From positions 1 to 57,630 of the forward strand of contig CANGJM010000019.1 of assembly GCA_947454525.1 (NCBI GenBank): a DNA stretch of 57,630 nt, given 5' to 3'. Each line of letters opens with the position of its first letter. The stretch's first letter is position 1. The notes under the pieces were generated by a model. It was not told the origin of the DNA and made no database searches. It was given only the letters and a program-made list of their open reading frames with translations. Source of the stretch: Flavobacteriales bacterium (GTDB taxonomy: Bacteria; Bacteroidota; Bacteroidia; Flavobacteriales_D; Crocinitomicaceae). The translations under genes were made by a program, and so were the position numbers. Of this stretch, positions 26,423 through 33,995 are shown in pieces.

Positions 26423-26719
26423 ATGAGCAAAAAGAATTCATACCTAACATTGATCACGATTGCGGTGAATCTACTCACCTATTTTTCGCTCGTTCCATAT
26501 GTACAAACGACCGCAAATAGTCATATGAATAGCGGAGCTTTTTTCGGAACCAGCTATTTCCTCATTTCAGGACTACTTCTTGTTTTTGCGCTGAACAGAT
26601 TGCTAAAACAAAAGGACTATAAACTTTTCATTATTCTACTCGTTTTCGCATTAACATTAACCTTTTGGGGATATCGACTTCATTCGATAATGTGTTCGTC
26701 CTGCCTGTTGAATGGTTAA
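26423..26719 (+). CDS. Small membrane protein, three predicted TM helices
   Basis: A 98-residue protein from MSKKNSYLTLITIAVNLLTYFSLVPYVQ with helices near 8-28, 43-58 and 68-87, ending in a cysteine pair (MCSSCLLNG). The ATG at 26423 is preferred to one four codons earlier because the lysine pair fits a normal N-terminus. I do not recognise the family. It ends 16 bases before the decayed HigA-like copy. Confidence 0.5.
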   Translation: MSKKNSYLTLITIAVNLLTYFSLVPYVQTTANSHMNSGAFFGTSYFLISGLLLVFALNRLLKQKDYKLFIILLVFALTLTFWGYRLHSIMCSSCLLNG

Positions 26720-26735
26720 AAATAGAATAAACACC

Positions 26736-26991
26736 ATGGAAATCAAACCTATAAGAACAGAAACTGATGATCATCAAGCTTTGACAAGATTGGAACTAAT
26801 CTTTGATGCCCAATTTGGTTCACCTGAAGGTGATGAATTGGAAGTTTTGGGAATTCTTATCGACCAATACGAAAACGAACACTTTCCAATTGGTTTACCA
26901 GGAATTCAGAATGGAACAAAAGGGCAATTATCAAAATGATTTGGCTAATATTGTTGGATTGAAAAGTCGAATAAAAGAAATCCTAAACTGA
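26736..26991 (+). pseudogene. HigA-like antitoxin, copy 1, frameshifted
   Basis: The frame starts MEIKPIRTETDDHQALTRLELIFDAQFGSPEGDELEVLG and matches the gene at 27874 almost base for base until 26901. There a net loss of 17 bases relative to that copy removes the DPIEAIK segment and shifts the frame. The HTH segment continues in another frame as FRMEQKGNYQNDLANIVGLKSRIKEILN with a stop at 26989-26991. It is therefore a broken duplicate. Confidence 0.75.
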
Positions 26992-26996
26992 AAAAA

Positions 26997-27835
26997 ATGA
27001 TGAAACTAATTTTTCCTTTCATATTGTTCTTTGGCCTGAATTCAACATTTGGACAAGCAAGCAAAGTAGATGTCATCGTCGATGAAATATCCAAAATCAA
27101 CCAAGTTCAGTATGAGCGAATTGGATATGGCGGAACGGAAAGTGAAAATTTTAAAAATTTCAAAAACTGAAAGCGCTTGCCACGACAGAGGAATTAGTTC
27201 AGTTGACAGATCACAATAATGCCACTGTTGCATGTTACGCGAGTTGGGCATTAGCTGATAAAGCATATCCAGAACTAAAAACCATTTTTCAGAAGTTTAT
27301 CGAACAAGATAAACAGGTTAAAACATTTAGCGGTTGCACAATAACTCAAGATTTTATTTCGAGCGAATTATATCATTGGTATTGGAACCAAATGGAGCTT
27401 TCAAAACGACCATCAGATCAACTATTATTCGAACTCGATAGCATAGTGCTATTCAGTACGAAAACGAATTGGCTTCTTCTGAACAGAGCTTTGGAAAATA
27501 GAGTTTACACTGAACCCATCAAAAGTCGCATTGCGCTATTGGCATTTGAAAAAAGAAACATGGATGCCGTTCTCTACTTAAGCAATTGGCACAAAGCAGA
27601 ATATGTTGATAAAATCAAAACAGCGCTCTTGAGACACCTAAACACAACCAATTTTAAAAATACTGGAACGACAGATTATTACAGGACCATTGAAGAATTG
27701 TTTAAATTCAAAGACAACGAAATAAGAAAAGCAATCATCGCTAAAATGAAAAAAGACAGGCATTGGGAAGTGGAGAAACCACGCTTTAAATACCTACTTG
27801 AAGACAATTACATTTACGACATTGACCGAGAATAA
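26997..27835 (+). pseudogene. Secreted protein of unknown function, frameshifted
   Basis: An ATG at 26997 opens MMKLIFPFILFFGLNSTFGQASKVDVIVDEISKINQ with a clear signal peptide, and the frame ends at TGA (27168-27170). Just before, around an A/T-rich run (27146-27166), the coding potential moves to another frame that continues KLKALATTEELVQLTDHNNATVACYASWALADKAYPELKTIF... to 27835. Adding one A to the A run at 27153-27157 would join them into one 280-residue protein of HEAT-like helices (KAIIAKMKKDRHWEVEKPRFKYLLED end). It could be a real mutation, a sequencing error or, less likely, slippage. Function unknown. Confidence 0.7.
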
Positions 27836-27873
27836 ACATCTGACAAAATTAACACTACTGAAATTTAATAGCC

Positions 27874-28149
27874 ATGGAAATCAAACATATAAGAACAGAA
27901 ACTGATGATCATCAAGCTTTGGCAAGATTGGAACTAATCTTTGACGCAAAATTTGGTTCCCTTGAAGGTGATGAATTCGAAGTTTTGGGAATTCATATCG
28001 ACGAAAACGAACACTTTCCAATTGGTTTTCCAGATCCAATCGAAGCAATCAAATTCAGAATGGAACAAATGGGTTATGATCAAAATGATTTGGCTAACAT
28101 TGTTGGATTGAAAAGTCGAGCAAGTGACATATTAAACAGAAAAAATTAA
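27874..28149 (+). CDS. HigA-like antitoxin, copy 2, orphan and short
   Basis: This 91-residue protein has the HigA-family N-terminus (IRTETDDHQALARLELIFDAKFGSLEGDEFEVLG), the HFPIGFPDPIEAIKFRMEQ linker and a helix-turn-helix start (MGYDQNDLANIVGLKSRASDILNRKN). Family members usually run about 25-30 residues further, so it lacks the last HTH helices. No HigB toxin lies next to it. The copy at 26736 ends at the same point, so the shortening probably came before the duplication. It may still bind DNA or an unlinked toxin, but this is doubtful. Confidence 0.65.
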   Translation: MEIKHIRTETDDHQALARLELIFDAKFGSLEGDEFEVLGIHIDENEHFPIGFPDPIEAIKFRMEQMGYDQNDLANIVGLKSRASDILNRKN

Positions 28150-28151
28150 AT

Positions 28152-28583
28152 ATGTGGATTGAAGTAAAGGACCAGCAGGATATTGACAAGCTAATGGAAA
28201 GCTATGGGTTTTTTCAAGACAGTTGTTTAAGAGACCTTTACATGTCAACGAGAGAATTTGTTGACGATCAGCGGGTCATGCATTTTAACAATACACTGAC
28301 AGCTTCCTTGTTATTTCAACGAGAATTTGGTTCAGATGCTGTTTTAGAATTAAAATTTGAGGACATCGAAAGGTTGAATTTTAAACCATTCGAAGAAAAG
28401 GAACATCCAGTTATTTACGATGCGACAATCAGAAAACAAAATGGACTTATTTATTGGGCTGATTCGGCTAATTGGGAAATCGATGACCATGATTCCATTT
28501 GGATAAGTGGAAAGAAACTTTTTTGGAGATTCCGTCCAGAACTGATGGGTAACATAAAAAGATTGAATGATGAAAGGGTTTAA
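28152..28583 (+). CDS. Hypothetical cytoplasmic protein
   Basis: A 143-residue acidic protein (MWIEVKDQQDIDKLMESYGFFQDSCLRDLYMSTREFVDD...WEIDDHDSIWISGKKLFWRF) with no signal peptide or membrane segment. The FxDSCLRDL and late WISGKKLFWRF boxes suggest a conserved small domain that I associate loosely with immunity-type proteins, but I cannot name a family. It starts two bases after the HigA-like gene and overlaps the next lipoprotein gene by 14 bases, so the three may be co-transcribed. Confidence 0.55.
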   Translation: MWIEVKDQQDIDKLMESYGFFQDSCLRDLYMSTREFVDDQRVMHFNNTLTASLLFQREFGSDAVLELKFEDIERLNFKPFEEKEHPVIYDATIRKQNGLIYWADSANWEIDDHDSIWISGKKLFWRFRPELMGNIKRLNDERV

Positions 28584-29319
28584 ATGTATACATATCATTT
28601 TAATTTCGTGTATCCTTCATTCGTGTGGATTAAAAACAGCAGATCAAATTGGACTTCAATTCTCCACAGAATTATCCAAACTTCCCGACACCTTGATTTG
28701 GAAGAAAATTGGCTTTGCAAAAGAGCTCATCAATCAGAAAGAAATGGTGGTTGTCATTAGTGGAGGTTCACATGCGATTCCTTTAGAAAAATGGGATGAA
28801 TTCAAGCCTTCCTTTCCATACACTAAAAACATCGATCGATTTTTGCTTTTTAAAGAAACCTCCTTTTATCGCTCGCCCTACACAAACGTACAATGTCAGG
28901 ATGCAGCATGCATTAAGCAACGTGAATACAAAAATTATACTTGGGTAGATATTGCAAAGCCCATTTGTGTAGATTTCATTGGAGGAAAAACGGATATACT
29001 TAAACCCGCGAAAGAACATTTAGTGATAAAAACCATTCAGAAATGTCAGACGCTTAAGTTTACTGAACGTATTTTTCAGTTAAGCGACAACCAGGGGAAT
29101 TATTATGTGATGCATGCAACGGAAACAGGAAAACCTGACACAACCGTTGCGTTACCGAAAGGATGGTCCATTAAGTCAGTCCAATTAACAGAGCCGCTCA
29201 TTATTTCACCATTCGGAGGTGGAAATGAATGTTTCTACAATATTATCGGTGATCATTTAGGCCAAGGATATCATCAATACATTTTTGCTGAATCCGTTTA
29301 TCCTTCAACGGAAAAATAA
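28570..29319 (+). CDS. Hypothetical lipoprotein
   Basis: The start MKGFKCIHIILISCILHSC gives a lipobox-like LHSC with the cysteine at residue 19. The mature 230 residues hold four more cysteines (QCQDAACIK, KPICVDF, KCQTLKF) that could form disulfides, and a beta-rich C-terminal half (QGNYYVMHATETGKP, PLIISPFGGGNECFYNIIGDHLGQGYHQYIF). I do not recognise the family. ATGs at 28567 and 28570 both precede the signal; the second is listed. It is the last plus-strand gene before a convergent outer-membrane gene. Confidence 0.6.
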   Translation: MKGFKCIHIILISCILHSCGLKTADQIGLQFSTELSKLPDTLIWKKIGFAKELINQKEMVVVISGGSHAIPLEKWDEFKPSFPYTKNIDRFLLFKETSFYRSPYTNVQCQDAACIKQREYKNYTWVDIAKPICVDFIGGKTDILKPAKEHLVIKTIQKCQTLKFTERIFQLSDNQGNYYVMHATETGKPDTTVALPKGWSIKSVQLTEPLIISPFGGGNECFYNIIGDHLGQGYHQYIFAESVYPSTEK

Positions 29320-29369
29320 GTGTAATGGCTTAAGTGTATTTACTATGAAAATAAAAATGTCCGCACGTT

Positions 29370-30215
29370 TTACTTAGCGAGTTCCCCCTCTTCTTTTTTC
29401 TTTTCCCAAAGAATAAACTTCACACCCACATTCAATCCATAGCTGTGAAAAGGATAACTGTGTTTGGCTCTTACCTGAGGTTGAATTGGTGAGGGAGAAA
29501 CAGTTGGGTCCGACTGTATGGATTCTACAAAAACGACTTGAGCGCTTGCATTTTGTTGGAAAGATTCCGTCAGGTCTTCATTGTTAGAAATATATTTCGT
29601 CAAATAACCTTTTGTAGGTGCATATGCTTGACTGATAAAGTTAAACTCTCCGAAAATGAGGCACTTTTTGGACACCTGATATTCCACTCCGAAACGCGCA
29701 CTAGCCCCGTATGACAGTCCACCATCATAGACATACGTATATTCAAGAATCGTTGTATCTACGGTGGAATTTTTTAAGTTGAAATTTATTTCCCCAATCC
29801 CGAGAATGAATCCAATTTCCGCATAGGTTCTAAAACGGTTCTGTCCAACGCACATTCTAAAACTTGGATTGATGCGCAGCATACTTGCCGATAACGTTCG
29901 TTCAACCGTCAAGTTGTTGCTCGATTTTGATGAAAATTCCGCCCCAAACAGATAAGATCCGGTCAGAGTGAAACCATAACTTTGATTTAAATCATATCCC
30001 AAAGTTACATTCGTCATCGTACCTTGTCCTAGCGACAAATCCACTTGCTGCCAAGGCCATGGAGAATTTGGATCTATAAATTCAGAAACAGAATGGTGTT
30101 CCAAATTCTGCTTTCCAACACCAAATTGATATCCCCCAGAAAGAGACCCGTAAAACGATTGCGACCAAGAGAAAAGGCTTGTGAACAACAAGACTAATAG
30201 TAGAAGTGATTTCAT
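29370..30215 (-). CDS. Outer membrane beta-barrel protein
   Basis: From MKSLLLLVLLFTSLFSWSQ (signal peptide) the protein runs as alternating amphipathic strands typical of small OMP barrels: YGSLSGGYQFGVG, TMTNVTLGYDLNQSYGFTLTGSYLFG, MLRINPSFRMCVGQNRFRTYAEIGFILGIGEI, GASARFGVEYQVSKKCLIFGEFNFISQAY, and a C-terminal YGLNVGVKFILWEKK. The ATG at 30215 is chosen because the longer frame (30287) places 24 non-signal residues in front. The role is unknown; a porin-like or structural function is inferred only from fold. Confidence 0.75.
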   Translation of the reverse strand: MKSLLLLVLLFTSLFSWSQSFYGSLSGGYQFGVGKQNLEHHSVSEFIDPNSPWPWQQVDLSLGQGTMTNVTLGYDLNQSYGFTLTGSYLFGAEFSSKSSNNLTVERTLSASMLRINPSFRMCVGQNRFRTYAEIGFILGIGEINFNLKNSTVDTTILEYTYVYDGGLSYGASARFGVEYQVSKKCLIFGEFNFISQAYAPTKGYLTKYISNNEDLTESFQQNASAQVVFVESIQSDPTVSPSPIQPQVRAKHSYPFHSYGLNVGVKFILWEKKKEEGELAK

Positions 30216-30391
30216 GCAATAGGTTTTAGGTAGAACAATTTGATCAACGAAAAAGTTACACAGAAGTGAAAGTTGAAGTGGATTCAATTTTGAACGGAAA
30301 CTTTATTAGCTATTGAGATAATGACCATGAAAACTTTTGCTTATTTTAGAAGAACAAAACAGCACACCTTTTGGGAAAACCTTGAACCCAA

Positions 30392-30928
30392 ATGAATCCA
30401 AGTATGAAAAAGCAACATTCATTTTTAAAAAAAATACACACCACATTTGTGTCTTTTTGCTTTCTACTGTCATCTATGTTCGTCGCGCATTCACAAGGAT
30501 TCCATGCAGGTTTAAATCTCGGATATTTGCCCTGTCAAGGCAGCAACTATTATTCCTTTGGTGGAAACTTCGAATTCCGTCCGAAGCACGCTTACTTTTC
30601 CATCAATACCGATCCATTTGTCTTGTTTGATAAATCGTATGCGACCTTCACGGAACCCATCTATTTGAAACTCATCATTGGCGAGAAACTAAGGATTTGT
30701 CCGAGTGCGGGTGGATTCGTTCGGACTTCAGGTAATTACGGTTGGTTGCTCGGACTTCATGTCGAATATCCAATCAACCAGCAATTTATCCTTTTTTCAA
30801 AAAATGAACTTTACGCTGACCATTGGAAGGATACCTATTATGGACATTTCGGCGAAAATTACGATTTCATTAATCAAGGGAGGTCACTAATGTTCAGTGT
30901 TGGATTGAAAATGATGTTGAAGAAATGA
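30392..30928 (+). CDS. Outer membrane protein, copy 1 of a duplicated pair
   Basis: A signal peptide (…TTFVSFCFLLSSMFVAHSQ) precedes a 143-residue mature part with strand-like segments (FHAGLNLGYLP, YYSFGGNFEFRPKHAYFSINTDPF, GWLLGLHVEYPINQQFILFSKNELY, LMFSVGLKMMLKK), suggesting a small barrel or opacity-type protein. The mature region is about 97% identical in DNA to the gene at 32711, while the signal peptides are unrelated. ATGs at 30392 and 30404 are both possible; the second gives a more usual MKKQ start. It overlaps the lipoprotein that follows by four bases (ATGA). Confidence 0.7.
   Translation: MNPSMKKQHSFLKKIHTTFVSFCFLLSSMFVAHSQGFHAGLNLGYLPCQGSNYYSFGGNFEFRPKHAYFSINTDPFVLFDKSYATFTEPIYLKLIIGEKLRICPSAGGFVRTSGNYGWLLGLHVEYPINQQFILFSKNELYADHWKDTYYGHFGENYDFINQGRSLMFSVGLKMMLKK
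30499..30928 (+). repeat. 430-bp direct repeat, copy A
   Basis: This segment and 32806-33235 align without gaps over 430 bases with about 14 mismatches counted by eye. Both run from the FHAG codons at the mature N-terminus to the TGA stop. The 5' signal-peptide parts and the 3' flanks are unrelated, so only the mature coding region is shared. Confidence 0.9.
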
Positions 30929-31776
30929 AGCGAACGACCTTGTTTTCAAGGAGTCTAATTTTCCTTTTATCACTTGGACTCTTGACCAATTGCTCCGTCA
31001 ACACAACGAAGGATGAGGCAACTACAGTAGAGGCAACTCCGGTAGAAGCATCTTGTTTTGAATATTATACGAAATTCAGCCCTGCATTTTTACATTCGTC
31101 CAAAATATCCATCAGTAAAAAAAATAATATTGGACAAATTAAATTAACCGTTTTCAATTTTCTAGACACAAACTTAAGCTTTTCAGACAGTGCGGTGTTA
31201 TCAGCGTCCGATTTCAACTTTTTCTTCCGCAAGCTAGGATCCATTTCCTTAATGAAAATGAAATCGAGTCGTTCCATGGGTTTGGATGGAATTGGCGTTC
31301 ACAACATGTATTTACAGGACAACCGAAAGAATCAATTTTACTTTTCGTCGCCAATCAAAGGAAGTAAAGAGCACCAAATCGTTGAGGCCATTATTGGACT
31401 TTCGCAACTCAACTTGAAAGATACGAAGTCGAAGGAATACCTCGAATCTTTAGAGCAATACTTTGATTTCGGTTTACCTTGTAAAAAAATCAGTGACAAT
31501 CCCTATGAAGTGAGAATTTATGGCAGTCTTTCCTCCGATGAAGAACAGGAATTAACCAATTTTATACAGGCTATTCCATCTGATCAACCTGTTGTAATCG
31601 ACATGACAAACTTTGAAGGAATGGGTACGATGTTTTATCCGTTATTCAAAAGTTTAATCAAACGAAATAAGCAAATTATTTGGGCGAAAAAACATGCTAC
31701 ACAATTAATTGAAATTGGCGTGGATACTGCCCAAATTGAACCGGATATTCAAGCAGCTAGAAGGCGATTGAACTAA
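30925..31776 (+). CDS. Lipoprotein with possible STAS-like C-terminal domain
   Basis: The signal ends LLTNC (cysteine 23), followed by a threonine/glutamate-rich linker with a short repeat (TTVEATPVEA). Residues about 45-190 form a beta-rich region of no known family. The last 90 residues (YEVRIYGSLSSDEEQELTNFIQAIPSDQPVVIDMTNFEGMGTMFYPLFKSLIKRNKQIIWAKKHATQLIEIGVDT) have the strand/helix order and spacing of STAS domains, which are rarely lipoprotein parts. The start codon overlaps the stop of the outer-membrane gene, so the two are translationally coupled. Confidence 0.6.
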   Translation: MKRTTLFSRSLIFLLSLGLLTNCSVNTTKDEATTVEATPVEASCFEYYTKFSPAFLHSSKISISKKNNIGQIKLTVFNFLDTNLSFSDSAVLSASDFNFFFRKLGSISLMKMKSSRSMGLDGIGVHNMYLQDNRKNQFYFSSPIKGSKEHQIVEAIIGLSQLNLKDTKSKEYLESLEQYFDFGLPCKKISDNPYEVRIYGSLSSDEEQELTNFIQAIPSDQPVVIDMTNFEGMGTMFYPLFKSLIKRNKQIIWAKKHATQLIEIGVDTAQIEPDIQAARRRLN

Positions 31777-31944
31777 AATTTGTTACTAACACCCTTTAGT
31801 TATTCTCTCACAATATGATTAAATTCCAAAAGTAATTTAACTCGAAAACAATAATTTTCGTTTTTAAACGATTTAGAGATGAGAACTTTCTAAGAAAAAA
31901 CTAAAAATAGTTTTATTCAAAACGAGCTCTTTAAAAACGGAGCT

Positions 31945-31972
31945 AAATAGTTTCGTTTTATGGAAACTATTT
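31945..31972. promoter_or_regulatory. Inverted-repeat operator of higBA
   Basis: AAATAGTTTC (31945-31954) and GAAACTATTT (31963-31972) form a perfect 10-base inverted repeat with an 8-base centre, lying immediately upstream of the -7 box of the toxin-antitoxin operon. A further half-site with one mismatch, AAATAGTTTT, is at 31905-31914. This is the expected place for an antitoxin (HigA) autorepression site. Confidence 0.7.
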
Positions 31973-31973
31973 G

Positions 31974-31981
31974 TATATTTG
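31974..31981 (+). promoter_or_regulatory. -7 promoter box of higBA
   Basis: TATATTTG is a perfect TAnnTTTG match, two bases after the inverted repeat and 22 bases before the toxin ATG. The -33 position falls around 31951-31955 (TTTCG), inside the operator, so a bound repressor would cover the promoter. Confidence 0.65.
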
Positions 31982-32003
31982 AATTGGAAAATCAGTGTGT
32001 TCG

Positions 32004-32360
32004 ATGCAAAAACATTTTGAAATACTTTTTCTAGAGGACGCGTTTACCTTTTTAAGCGGTTTGGAACACAAACATTATGAAAAGATCCTTTACAACATTC
32101 GTAAATCTCAAGTTGAGATTGATTCGGAACTTTTTAAAAAACTCTCAAACGATATTTGGGAGTTTCGAACATTATATCAAGGAATACAATATCGGCTACT
32201 TGCATTTTGGGACAAGTCTTCAGGAGTGGATACCTTGGTTGTTTCTACTCATGGATTTATTAAAAAAAGAAGTAAAGTACCCGAAAACGAAATTGAGAAG
32301 GCAATTCGCATTAGGACAAAATATTTAGAAGAAAAGCAAATTAAAAATAACAAGAAATGA
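32004..32360 (+). CDS. higB: HigB-type toxin (phage Gp49-like)
   Basis: The 118-residue protein has the Gp49/HigB layout: FLEDAFTFLSGLEHKHYEKILYNIRKS, LFKKLSNDIWEFRTLYQGIQYRLLAFWD, then LVVSTHGFIKKRSKVPENEIEKAIRIRTKYLEEK. The LSNDIWEFR-(x)-YRLLAFWD and GFIKKRSKVPxxEI blocks are characteristic of these RelE-superfamily mRNA-cleaving toxins. The ATG at 32004 is preferred to a GTG nine bases upstream. The toxin gene comes first and overlaps the antitoxin by four bases (ATGA), as is normal for higBA. Confidence 0.88.
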   Translation: MQKHFEILFLEDAFTFLSGLEHKHYEKILYNIRKSQVEIDSELFKKLSNDIWEFRTLYQGIQYRLLAFWDKSSGVDTLVVSTHGFIKKRSKVPENEIEKAIRIRTKYLEEKQIKNNKK

Positions 32361-32671
32361 AAACATATACATTAGACGAAGTACAGGATAAACTGATTGG
32401 TAAAAAAGGCACAACTAAAAGAGACATATTTGAATATGAACTTCAAATGGACCTTATTGGCAAAGCGATTAAGCAAACCAGACAAAACCGAAACATGACC
32501 CAGGAACAACTCGGGAAATTAATTGGTGTTCAAAAAGCACAAATTTCACGAATTGAGAATAATGCAAGCAACGTAACAATGGACACCTTGCTTAGAGTTT
32601 TCACTGCGTTAAAGGCAAAAATCAAGCTTCAAGTAGAACTTCCAAACCTGAACGTTAGCGTTGGGGAATAA
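32357..32671 (+). CDS. higA: HigA-type XRE antitoxin
   Basis: This 104-residue protein has a clear XRE helix-turn-helix (LIGKAIKQTRQNRNMTQEQLGKLIGVQKAQISRIENNASNVTMDTLLRVFTALKAKIKLQVEL) at about 34-95. The N-terminal 30 residues (TLDEVQDKLIGKKGTTKRDIFEYELQ) are the usual toxin-contacting arm of this antitoxin type. It should neutralise the HigB-like toxin and repress the operon at the inverted repeat at 31945-31972. Confidence 0.88.
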   Translation: MKTYTLDEVQDKLIGKKGTTKRDIFEYELQMDLIGKAIKQTRQNRNMTQEQLGKLIGVQKAQISRIENNASNVTMDTLLRVFTALKAKIKLQVELPNLNVSVGE

Positions 32672-32710
32672 GAAAACTGTTTTTAGCATATCCAATTAAT
32701 AAGTTCAAAT

Positions 32711-33235
32711 ATGACATTTATACCATTCACTTTTCTGAAGTATTTTCGAAATCCATTCATGCTCTGCACTATTTTCATGTCTACCTTTTATTCAAATGCA
32801 CAAGAATTCCATGCAGGTTTAAATCTCGGATATTTGCCCTGTCAAGGCAGCAACTATTATTCCTTTGGTGGAAACTTCGAATTCCGTCCGAAGCACGCTT
32901 ACTTTTCCATCAATACCGATCCATTTGTCTTGTTTGATAAAACGTATGCGACCTTCACGGAACCCATTTATCTGAAATTCATCATTGGCGAGAAACTAAG
33001 GATTTGTCCGAGTGCGGGTGGATTCGTTCGGACTTCAGGTCATTACGGTTGGTTGCTCGGGCTACAAATCCAATATCCAATCAATCAGAAATTTATCCTT
33101 TTTTCAAAAAACGAACTTTACGCTGACCATTGGAAGGATACCTATTATGGACATTTCGGCGAAAATTACGATTTCATTAATCAAGGGAGGTTACTAATGT
33201 TCAGTGTTGGATTGAAAATGATGTTGAAGAAATGA
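32711..33235 (+). CDS. Outer membrane protein, copy 2 of a duplicated pair
   Basis: The signal peptide (FTFLKYFRNPFMLCTIFMSTFYSNAQ) differs completely from that of the copy at 30392, but the mature part from FHAGLNLGYLP onward is nearly identical. After the stop the ATGA overlap seen in copy 1 is kept, yet the frame it opens (MNKITAHQITFS) ends after 12 codons, so the coupled lipoprotein gene is absent here. It probably has the same outer-membrane role as copy 1, with possible dosage or targeting differences. Confidence 0.7.
   Translation: MTFIPFTFLKYFRNPFMLCTIFMSTFYSNAQEFHAGLNLGYLPCQGSNYYSFGGNFEFRPKHAYFSINTDPFVLFDKTYATFTEPIYLKFIIGEKLRICPSAGGFVRTSGHYGWLLGLQIQYPINQKFILFSKNELYADHWKDTYYGHFGENYDFINQGRLLMFSVGLKMMLKK
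32806..33235 (+). repeat. 430-bp direct repeat, copy B
   Basis: Partner of the segment at 30499-30928: same length, no gaps, about 97% identity by eye. The two copies flank the lipoprotein and higBA genes in direct orientation, so recombination between them could delete 2.3 kb including the toxin-antitoxin pair. Confidence 0.9.
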
Positions 33236-33276
33236 ATAAAATTACAGCTCACCAAATAACATTTTCATAAAATACC

Positions 33277-33284
33277 TATATTTG
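33277..33284 (+). promoter_or_regulatory. -7 promoter box of parDE
   Basis: TATATTTG is a perfect TAnnTTTG match 25 bases before the ParD-like ATG. No clear operator repeat was seen around it. Confidence 0.55.
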
Positions 33285-33309
33285 GTACTTATTCCCAAAA
33301 TCAGCAGTC

Positions 33310-33567
33310 ATGAGTAAAAACACATCCATCACCTTAGGTACTTACTTTGATGAATTCATTCAAGGTGTTTTGAGAGAAGGTCGTTACAAAAATGCCAGTG
33401 AAGCAGTTCGTGCAGGATTAAGACTACTGGAAGAGGAGGAACATAAATTCATTGCTTTGCGTCGTGCCATTGATGAAGGAATCAATAGTGGTTTGGTGGA
33501 AGATTTTGATCCGGAAGCTCATTTAAAATTGCTCAAAGCAAAAAAGAATTCAATTGGCAAAGTTTAA
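33310..33567 (+). CDS. parD: ParD-type antitoxin
   Basis: An 85-residue protein starting MSKNTSITLGTYFDEFIQGVLREGRYKNASEAVRAGLRLLEEEE, the standard ribbon-helix-helix DNA-binding part of ParD antitoxins, with a C-terminal toxin-binding tail (LRRAIDEGINSGLVEDFDPEAHLKLLKAKK). It overlaps the toxin gene by 14 bases and should repress their shared promoter. Confidence 0.9.
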   Translation: MSKNTSITLGTYFDEFIQGVLREGRYKNASEAVRAGLRLLEEEEHKFIALRRAIDEGINSGLVEDFDPEAHLKLLKAKKNSIGKV

Positions 33568-33850
33568 GTTTACAAACAATGCGCTAAAGGATCTTTCTGA
33601 TATTTGGTATTACACCGTTTTAACTTGGTCGGAAAGGCAAGCTGACAACTATTATAATCTCATCATAAGTGAGTGCACTTCCATTTCAAAGAACCCACAA
33701 ATTGGCAAAGCTTTTCCAGAAATACATCCCGATTTAAAAGGGAAAACCACTTCAAAACACATCATTTTCTATAGAGAATTGGACAATCAGACCGTAGAAA
33801 TAACACGAATTCTCCACGAAAGAATGGATTTCAAAAATAAATTTGGCTAA
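33554..33850 (+). CDS. parE: ParE-type toxin
   Basis: A 98-residue RelE/ParE-fold protein: KFKFTNNALKDLSDIWYYTVLTWSERQADNYYNLIISEC, NPQIGKAFPEIHPDLKGKTTSKHIIFYRELDNQTVEITRILHERMD. The final RILHERMD block is typical of ParE, which poisons DNA gyrase in characterised members. The start is TTG (33554), overlapping parD; no suitable ATG exists. Unlike the module at 25374-25903, this pair looks complete. Confidence 0.88.
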   Translation: MAKFKFTNNALKDLSDIWYYTVLTWSERQADNYYNLIISECTSISKNPQIGKAFPEIHPDLKGKTTSKHIIFYRELDNQTVEITRILHERMDFKNKFG

Positions 33851-33995
33851 AGACAAAAGTTAGCATGGAAGGTGATTATAATGAACCGATTTATTTAGAG
33901 GTCCTATTTCACCTTCTCCCTTCAAAAATTGTGGAAAAGTCCTTTTTTTTCCTTGGTTTGAAATCCGTAAATTAGCCCTTCAAAAAACTATACAA

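Noticed and set aside
31777..31944. A small gene or RNA between the lipoprotein and higBA
   Set aside because: The stretch is AT-rich with only weak hairpins and no open frame of useful length; only the extra half-site at 31905-31914 was kept.
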